Below, in pieces: positions 57,345-64,000 of a stretch of DNA of 64,000 bases (positions are counted from its first letter, which is position 1; every line of letters starts with the position of its first letter). The DNA lies in assembly GCA_032358165.1 (NCBI GenBank), contig JAALGY010000051.1:372001-436000 (forward strand), in the 5' to 3' direction. This stretch comes from Diplosphaera chodatii. Taxonomy: Eukaryota > Chlorophyta > Trebouxiophyceae > Prasiolales > Stichococcaceae. The translations under genes and the position numbers were made by a program. The notes below the pieces were generated by a model, which searched no databases, was not told the origin of the DNA, and saw nothing but the letters and a program-made list of their open reading frames with translations.

Positions 57345-60300
57345 ATGCCTGGAGCGACCGCATGTGGTGTTTGCAGGGAGCTGCTGGATTCCGCCGATGG
57401 CTCTGATCACAGCATTGAGCAGGGCTTCGTGGAACTGCTCGGTGCGGTGCCGGCAGATGGCAGCCCATGGGGCGCCCTGCCGATGGCGCTGGATGATGCC
57501 GCGCTCGCCATGGCTGCAGAGGAGGCAGCGGCCGACCTCATGTCCGGCACCCACCCGGCAGCCGGCGACTGCGCCAGCGTGGACGCAGCAGCGGCGCCGG
57601 CGGCGCCCACAGACGCAGCATTCGACTGGCTGCTGCCCTTCATCGATGCACCAGCGGCTCATGAGGCGCGCAGGGCTGCTGCTTGGGCTCTGACATTTGT
57701 GTGTTTTGGTCGCATTGTGACCTCGAGGACACAGAAGTACAGATCGATCGTGTGCTCAACATGGTGCAGGCGTCAGGGTCCTGCAGTGCGGACCAGCGGC
57801 AGCCGACAGATGCAAAAGCAGCGTTGGAGGCGAGGCGCGCGTCGGTCAGGGAGCGCAGCCGCCTGTGGCAGCAGCGCTCCCGCGCTCGGCAGCGCCAGAA
57901 GCTGAAGGAGAGCACCTCCCAGCTGGAGGAGCTGACCCGGGAGCTGGAAGCCCTGCGGTGCCAGCAGGTGCTGCGGGTTTGGGACACTCCATATGCACCT
58001 GCTCCTGCTTTGGCATCATGCATGCTTCACCTTTCGGGTACTTCAGCTCTGTTGCGAGGCAACGAGACCCTCGGCTACTGTGGAGCACGCCACCCACTGT
58101 GTGCAGGCAGAGTCACTTCGCCGGGAGAAACTGTTCGAGAAGTTCGTGGCCTCCCAGACCCCAATTCAGCGAGCTGAGGTCTGGGCTTCGTTGCTGTGTC
58201 AATACAGTGTTGTGCCAGTTGTTATTGCCTGCATGGCATGGTGCGCCAGCAGAGCGTCAGCAAGACGAGCAACCCAATGGGTACCAGTTGAAGGGCTCTG
58301 ACACTGGTACTGAATCATCTAACGATCCTGCAGTCGGGACCCCAGGGCAGCGACAACACGACAAGCTCCTCCGAAGACTCCATCAGATCCAGCGCTCGCG
58401 TGCTGCCGCATGACCAGGTTGCAGCGGTGCGGCCCGCCACCTGGGAGGACCTCAGGAGCCGGCTGTGGACCATGCCAGGTATTTGCCCGTGCCGGCTGAG
58501 CCGGATGAGGATTGCAGTGCTGGCCTTGCCACCCTAAACTTGCACACCATGCAGTGGCAAGCCTGTGACAAGCATACACAGCTCGTGAATATGCACACAC
58601 CCGCAACCCGCGTTCGACCCGGCTTGTCACTATAACAGTAATCTCTGCTGTGATGTACGCAGAGGTAGCTCAGCTGGCGTACCGTGGCAAAACCAGCGCC
58701 GAGTTCTGGGGTGAGACCCTCACCTTCACGGCGTGCGGGGATCCGCCGCTGTCCATGACGCGGGAGCAGATCAGCCGGATGAGCGCGGCGGAGTATGGCA
58801 CCATGTGGAAGGTCCAGCGCAGCGCAGCCCGCAGATTGTGCCGCGGCTCGCTTTCTGTGGCTGGGCGCACGGTGGACGGTTCTGCGAGCTGTGGGTGACC
58901 ATCGGTTGACATTCGCAGGCCATTGTCAACGGTATAGCGGGGTGCTTCCTTGCCGTTTCGGAGGACCGCAAGTCAGAGGCCAGCAAGCGCATGGTGAGCG
59001 ACAGACAGGCATCTACTGCACTTCCTCAGGCTGCGGAAGCCACTATGATGCATTGGCGCAATCTCCATGGAAGCATTGCCTCGCTGCGGATATTGCTTGA
59101 CGTGGGTTCTGTGCTCATTGCAGTGCGTTTTGGTGGCGGAGGTGCGCCGCTAGCACCTCGCCCATACATCTGATTCTGTCGTGTCGGCCACTTGCTGTTG
59201 CTGTGCGTGACCGCATTCAACTGACGCAGGGCAAGGAGCTGAAGAAGACCCTGCAGTTCCTGCAACCCAACACGCTTCTGGAGCACTCGAGCAGGTGCGG
59301 CAACCGACGGAGTCGGCCGAACCGTCCAGGCAGGCACAGCTGTTTCAGGTGTTGCACCAGCACGCGACGCACACACAGCAAGCAGGCCGCAGCAGCAGCT
59401 TGTGGTTAGGTGCTGCAGATGGCGGCGCAGCAGGGGCCGCCCACCGCCGAGCTGTGGCGATCCATCGCGCAGACGGTCAAGCTGTCCCCGGAGCAGCGGC
59501 GGCGCTGCACCCTGCTCCGGACCGCTGCGTACGCGCGCCTGGGGGCGCTCATGTGTCGCCGGGCGGAGCTCGCAAAGTCCATGACGGTGCGCCCGTCACT
59601 ACCCTCTGCGAGGATATCCATGCCATGATGCGGGCACCGTTGGTTGCAATGCGCTGCTGTGCTTGCTGCCTACATTCAGTGCACAGCTACGTCAGCCAGT
59701 TGCAAGACCTGAATCGACCGATGACAGTGCGTCATGCGCTGATATACAGATCAAAACTTCCACATCGGTCATGCGCAGCACGTGAGCTGAGAAGAAGATC
59801 CAAAGGGCCAATGCTTGCTGCAGGCGGTCCCAGACCTGCAGGATGCTGAGGTGACGGGCAGCCTGACCATCGACTTTCTCGGGGCGAGGCCGATGTCTGA
59901 GCGGATGCACAACATGCTGCTGGAAGAGCACAGCATGGCGGCGCAGCTGCAGGTGGCATCAGCTGGCGTGTGACACCTGTGCTTCCTGATGTGCGAAGCA
60001 CGCAGTCCAGGCATTCGTGCGCACAGCTCGGCGAAATCTTTGCGCCTTCCCACTGCAGGGCTGCCTCTATGGCAACATCCTCAGCACGCTGCAATGCTGC
60101 CACTGCCACGTGCTCGCATACCCCTTCGAGGTGATCACCGGCGCAGCCCAGTACGCCCTTTGTTAGAGTGATTGCAGTAGTGCTGTGGTCGCCTGCTCAT
60201 CACTGCTGTCAAAAGAGACAGCTGAGGCTGCTTGGCGCTACACCGTCTTGCTGCCTGGTCAGGCAAACCCTCTGGCGCTGCTGGATGCGTTTGTTGCCAG

Positions 60301-60457
60301 CTCGGGGCAGCTGGTCGCGCCGCCGGGGCAGCTGCTCCAGCAGGGGGCGGCAGCAGAGTCTGAGCAGCAGCTGCCATCGCTGCTGAAGGCCGCGCCACCA
60401 CTCACCATCGAAGTCGCCGGCAGCAGCCCCACAATCGAGGGCAACGTCACCTGGTGA
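57345..60457 (+). CDS. bZIP-like transcription factor with an uncharacterised C-terminal region
   Basis: Supported exons: 57345 (or 57483)-57698, 57770-57967, 58107-58178, 58334-58478, 58663-58811, 58919-58993, 59410-59586, 59824-59952, 60059-60150/60166. An Ala/Asp-rich N-terminus (MALDDAALAMAAEEAAAD) precedes a basic region and zipper at 57820-57967: RRASVRERSRLWQQRSRARQ followed by RQKLKESTSQLEELTRELEA and continuing in SLRREKLFEKFVA. The invariant Arg of bZIP basic regions is present but the usual Asn is replaced by Gln. The C-terminal exons (TWEDLRSRLW, TREQISRMSAAEYGTMWK, SIAQTVKLSPEQRRRC, SMSERMHNMLLEEH-type sequence) recall the regulatory C-terminus of algal bZIPs but belong to no family I can name. 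Between 58994 and 59409 two alternative frames exist (KELKKTLQFLQPNTLL or PTESAEPSRQAQLFQ). At the 3' end the frame either stops at 60166 or passes a 27-nt gap into an open, biased frame ending at 60457 (WRYTVLLPGQANPLALLDAF). Confidence 0.7.
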
Positions 60458-61431
60458 GGATTGAACAGCAGTGCTGCTGCGCTGTCGGGACGGCTGTTGG
60501 CGAGGGCGCGGTTCAGCAGCCAGCAGCGGCTGCCAGCACTCTGGCAGGGTCGGACAAAGGGTCTGATCTGGTGAAGCCGCAGGCTGTGCGGGTTGTACAG
60601 AGGTATTGTGCTAAGGTCATTAACAAACTTCGTGTGTGTTCAGTATGCTCAGAAATGTGTGAATTGTCAGCTGTTTCGGTGTTCTCTGCGCAGTTTAATA
60701 TCAGTCTGAGCTGTGCATTGTTCATTTGTGAGTTTGTTTCGAGTTGTATCGTAAGACTCCGGCAAGGTTGACATCCAAGAATTCCAAGGGTGAGGCATTT
60801 TAGTCTTGTCACTTGTCCTTGGCGCGAGATGTTTGCTGAAGTTTTATATTATACCGTAACTCAGCAGATCGATGCTGAAGGGCGTTGCAGCCGCACGGCA
60901 AAACATGGCTGGAAATCGGTAACGCTGATGTTGGCATTGAGCAACCGAGTATCATTCGAAACCGCAAACTGAACGCAATCGACTGCTGTGAACACGGTGA
61001 CGCAGCTGGGCGCTGAAGCCGAGCAATGTACAGATACACGTTCACCTGACGCTGCCCTACAGATGTCACACCCTGGTGATATGTCTTGAGCACGCCTGGC
61101 AGCTGTCTGAGTACAACCCTCCGCACATGCCATACGGTATACACGCCCTGGAACAATGCCCTCGCAAACCCACACAGCATCCGATGAATGGTGTACACAA
61201 TGTCATTTACAGTCATGCTTTCAGCTGCAGCCATGTCTGCCACGCTGCCGTAATGCCTCTGCAGCCCAGATGCGCCCAGCCTGAGTCATGGTCACTTGCA
61301 GGCTGTAGCAGCTTTGCTGTGCTCGCTCCCCACATTCGCGACCTCTCCATAAGATTGGCGGCATGTCCGGCCAGGGCCCCGGCTCACAAGCGGCCCGCAG
61401 GTTGCAGCTTGGATGTAAGAGGCGGCTGCCT
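60458..61431. other. Convergent 3' region
   Basis: About 970 bp between the bZIP-like gene (+) and a minus-strand gene. The part from about 60590 to 60870 is visibly more AT-rich, as expected of 3' UTR and spacer. No coding or RNA signal was recognised. Confidence 0.45.
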
Positions 61432-62304
61432 TCAGAAGGCGCGATTGAAGAACACGCGCACGCCCTGGCGCCTCTGCCATGTCGCCTTCAGCAGCTGCTT
61501 GTTGTGCTGCACCTTTGCGAACACCAGGGGCTCGGCATCACACTGCAGGGCATCAGAGTCGGAGGCGGCCTTGTAGCGCGACTGCACGCCCAGCGACAGC
61601 TTCGAGTAGTCCGTGCCAATCAGCTGGTCCGCATTCAGCGCCGCCGTGATACGGCCCCGCTCGCTCGGGCCCTCGCGTGTAGTGCGGTCGGAGTGCACGA
61701 AGCATGATGACGACGGTGTCTGCACCTTGACCTTGAGCCACATCGCAGCAGAGGGGGATGACACGAGCGGCAGCGGCAGCTCCTGCACGATGAAGCCCTG
61801 CCCCTTCACCCGCGCCGGCTGCATGAGGCCCCACTCGCTGTGGCCGTTGCCCGCCATCCGCGCCTCGTGCACCGCCGCCAGCGCCGACGTGCGCACCCCG
61901 AAGCGCGTCCCGGACGGTGCGATGCTATTGCCCTCAAGCTTCAGGACGCCGCTCTGCCGCGCGCCGTGGCGCAGCCGCTTCCAGACGCTCTGGTGCTGCG
62001 CGGGGTAGCTGGGCTCCTGCAGTGGCACCCGCACGCCGCCATTCCAGAAGAGCGTGCCAGTCGAAAGCTTCAGCCCCGCGCCCAGCGCCGCGTTCTTCTC
62101 GGGCAGCCGACCCAGCGACGTTCCGGCGCTCAGCGTGACGCGCGCAAAGTGGCGATCGTCCCGTGCCGCAATCCAGATGTGGGGCAAGGCTTCACTTTCG
62201 ACTGCCCCACCGCCCAAGGCGCTGCTGCCACCCACCGCAAGACCGCTGCGCACAACGCCCGGCATGCTTGTTGCTGAGCTACAGCAGATGCGAAGTAAGT
62301 ACAC
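61432..62304 (-). CDS. Unknown protein, single large exon, possible beta-barrel
   Basis: A 290-codon frame with strong codon bias. The first reliable in-frame Met is MPGVVRSGLAVGG near 62264; upstream sequence after a TGTAG acceptor may be the splice site to a 5' exon. An open minus-strand segment at about 62640-62852 (starting MSTFRGMDSMMRGS) could supply an N-terminus, but I could not join it in phase. The sequence is made of short alternating stretches typical of antiparallel beta strands (HFARVTLSAGTSLG, ALGAGLKLSTGTLFW, SKLSLGVQSRYK) and ends in TWQRRQGVRVFFNRAF, with an aromatic residue near the C-terminus as in outer-membrane or plastid outer-envelope barrels. That is an inference from pattern only; no family was recognised. 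Confidence 0.65.
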   Translation of the reverse strand: MYLLRICCSSATSMPGVVRSGLAVGGSSALGGGAVESEALPHIWIAARDDRHFARVTLSAGTSLGRLPEKNAALGAGLKLSTGTLFWNGGVRVPLQEPSYPAQHQSVWKRLRHGARQSGVLKLEGNSIAPSGTRFGVRTSALAAVHEARMAGNGHSEWGLMQPARVKGQGFIVQELPLPLVSSPSAAMWLKVKVQTPSSSCFVHSDRTTREGPSERGRITAALNADQLIGTDYSKLSLGVQSRYKAASDSDALQCDAEPLVFAKVQHNKQLLKATWQRRQGVRVFFNRAF

Positions 62305-62982
62305 TTGTTAGCAGATGTTGCTGTTGCGCAGGCGATCTGATGCGTGCAACTTCGTGTCCACGGGATGTGCAAATGAGCCAATCACAAGGTCCCTCGGCAC
62401 GATCACAGCAGGTGCAGGCTCGACAGAACGCACCGCGTCTTGCCCATCTGCATCTGACATGCTGTGCAGACGCGTTGCAGCAAGGCCAGTCAGCGGCAGA
62501 CCCCAGCACTGCCGTGGTGCTTCAAAACCTCATCACTGGAGCAGATTTGGGCGTGCATGTCTTGAATTGTGGGTCTGAGGCTACACAAAGATCACACAGG
62601 ACCATCAATACTAGTGTGGGCGGCGGCCACGGAACGGCGCTTTGCATGCAATCTGTCGCGCGGTGCACCCAGTCGGCCTGCACCTCCAGCAGGGCGTCAT
62701 TCACAGCGCGTGAAGCTGCTGTTATATCGCCGGGAGCTGTCAGGAGGCGTTGCAGGGGCCTGTGCGGTGTTGTAGAAGCTGCTGGCGCCCCCCCATCGTT
62801 CAGCAGCCAGCAGCTGCCACGCATCATTGAGTCCATTCCCCGGAAGGTGCTCATTGCATGCTTGAAGTGGTGCAATGTTTGCGATGCACATCTGACGACA
62901 AGCGGCCAGAACCAGTGGTGTATCAGATTGTTGCCGGGATGCACTGCAGGGCCCCGCTGCCGGCTTTCCACACTTTCCTGAG
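62305..62982. other. Divergent intergenic region, possibly with a 5' exon of the minus gene
   Basis: About 680 bp between divergent genes. It contains the open minus-strand segment at about 62640-62852 mentioned for the preceding gene. Promoters of both neighbours are expected. Nothing else was recognised. Confidence 0.4.
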
Positions 62983-63811
62983 GTGAACCTTCGAGAGCCA
63001 ATCCAATGGGTACAGAAGGAGGCAGCCGGCGGTCTGTATGGCTGGCCGATGCTGATCTTCGCGGCAGCAGCGCTCGCGGTGCTTGCAGAAACAGCCCTGC
63101 TAGCGAAGGTGTGCCATTGGTGGTGTGAAAGGAGCCAGATGCGCCTCACATGTGCAGACTGTCACAACTGCAATTCTGGGCAAAAAGCAGTGCTGCTGCA
63201 CCCACACACGACAGCAGGCCTGCAGGTCGTGGCACCAGGGTCGTATAGCAGCGTGCAGCGAGGTTCGCACTGTATTGTCCTATCGCATCGTTTGCCACAT
63301 GTACATTGTTTTCGGATCTAACTGACTGCAAAGTGCAGGACAAGCTGACAGGGCAGACATGGCAGAGCCGCAGCGAGCGGCGAGAAGTGCAGGACGCAGC
63401 ACGGCAGGCAGACGATGGTCAGGGGGCAGATGCGTTTGCGCAGCAGCTAGCAAAAGCGCCTGAGCCGGAGCGGCAGCTGCTGGTGCGACGTGCACCTGCC
63501 TGCATCAGACATGCTGGATCTTGAGTTGTGCAGATGATGCGCACATTGTTCCAAAGCCGCACGGAAGCCCCGGCAGATGATCCAAGAAGCAAGCGGTGCA
63601 CAGGCAACCATTACTCAAGCTTCCTTCGGACGTGAGAAAGCTTTTGCACCGCCTGCAGGCCGCGGAGCAGGAATACAAGAAGCAGCTGCTGCAGACAGAC
63701 CGGCTGGATGAGCGCAACCGGGGGCTGCTCTGGCTGGCTGGTGCGACGGTTGGCATGCTGTGGATAGCTGGTGCCTTCGAGATTGATGCTACACATCCAT
63801 TCATATTCTGA
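62983..63811 (+). CDS. Small membrane protein with two TM segments and a coiled coil (exons partly unresolved)
   Basis: Three coding blocks are visible. Block A (62983-63108) reads LREPIQWVQKEAAGG then a TM segment WPMLIFAAAALAVLAETALL and ends in phase 0. Block B (63339 to 63482 or 63489) is helical and charged: SRSERREVQDAARQADDGQG and QLAKAPEPERQLLV. Block C (63604-63811) reads LPSDVRKLLHRLQAAEQEYK, a coiled-coil-like stretch QLLQTDRLDERNRG, a second TM segment LLWLAGATVGMLWIAGAF, then a stop at 63811. Blocks A and B join in phase; the join from B to C may need a tiny exon near 63534-63547. The ATG lies upstream of block A and was not identified (62983 is a GTG). Both TM segments and the helical middle suggest a small organelle or ER membrane protein; no family was recognised. 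Confidence 0.55.
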
Positions 63812-64000
63812 GCAGCTCGCCATCAAAGGCGTTTACAGGACGGGCATTCCAGGGCAGGATTGGAATAGTCGTTGGGGTCGGAAACCATCTGAATATGTCG
63901 TCCACATGTTGCAGTGCAGCAGTTGGTGCACTTGTGATACGCCCAACATCATGCAAGTACAGGCACTACCGTCTAGGAAGGCTTCTTGTGACGCAAGGCA

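Noticed and set aside
59203..59409. Frame GKELKKTLQFLQ as a certain exon of the bZIP-like gene
   Set aside because: It ends in a phase that does not match the next well-supported exon, and an overlapping frame through QPTESAEPSRQAQLFQ does. I left the region unresolved rather than choosing.

Overview
This is nuclear DNA of a eukaryote, most likely a green alga of the Chlorophyta, possibly Trebouxiophyceae. The sequence is moderately GC-rich. Almost every gene is cut into many short exons by introns of about 60-400 bp, often with GTGCG-like donors and CTGCAG-like acceptors. The gene content is plant/algal: a nuclear gene for a chloroplast sulfate-transporter ATPase, a type II pantothenate kinase, a prolyl 4-hydroxylase with a ShK domain, and exportin-7. 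No tRNA, rRNA, CRISPR array, viral gene or intact autonomous transposon was recognised. Gene models were built by eye from splice consensus, reading phase and family conservation. Where phases close through the whole gene, exon coordinates are given and confidence is high.

Layout. Positions 1-790: 3' end of a small unknown gene (+). 1609-2817: intronless predicted chloroplast membrane protein (-). 3310-6384: sulfate ABC transporter ATPase SABC (+), sharing a divergent promoter region with the preceding gene. 7083-9647: pantothenate kinase (+, 11 exons). 10091-12108 and 12792-15256: tandem paralogous C2-like proteins (+); the first carries a Gly-Tyr-Gln-rich tail. 15921-42199: three tandem subtilisin-like proteases (-) of the Vpr/PR1C architecture (signal peptide, I9 propeptide, S8 domain with PA insertion, Fn3-like C-terminus). 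43696-51436: complete exportin-7 (-, 27 exons). 51985-54632: prolyl 4-hydroxylase with ShK tail (+). 55212-56382: CHP/calcineurin-B-type EF-hand protein (-). About 57345-60457: bZIP-like factor (+). 61432-62304: single-exon protein of unknown function (-). 62983-63811: small two-TM protein (+, exons partly unresolved).

The most striking observation is the subtilase array. The copy at 15921-23011 keeps the Asp, His, Asn and Ser of the active site. The two upstream copies keep the whole fold and open reading frames over many exons but have lost catalytic residues. Copy 2 has His to Leu and Ser to Ile. Copy 3 has Asp to Gly, His to Phe, Asn to Gly and Ser to Ala. This looks like one working protease beside two secreted pseudoproteases. 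Copies 2 and 3 also share a roughly 430 bp element in the same intron. A second unexpected feature is the number of GC-AG introns: six among 72 introns resolved with closed phase.

Functionally the genes are ordinary housekeeping and secretory neighbours rather than one pathway: sulfate uptake into the plastid, CoA synthesis, nuclear export, calcium signalling, cell-wall protein hydroxylation and extracellular proteolysis.
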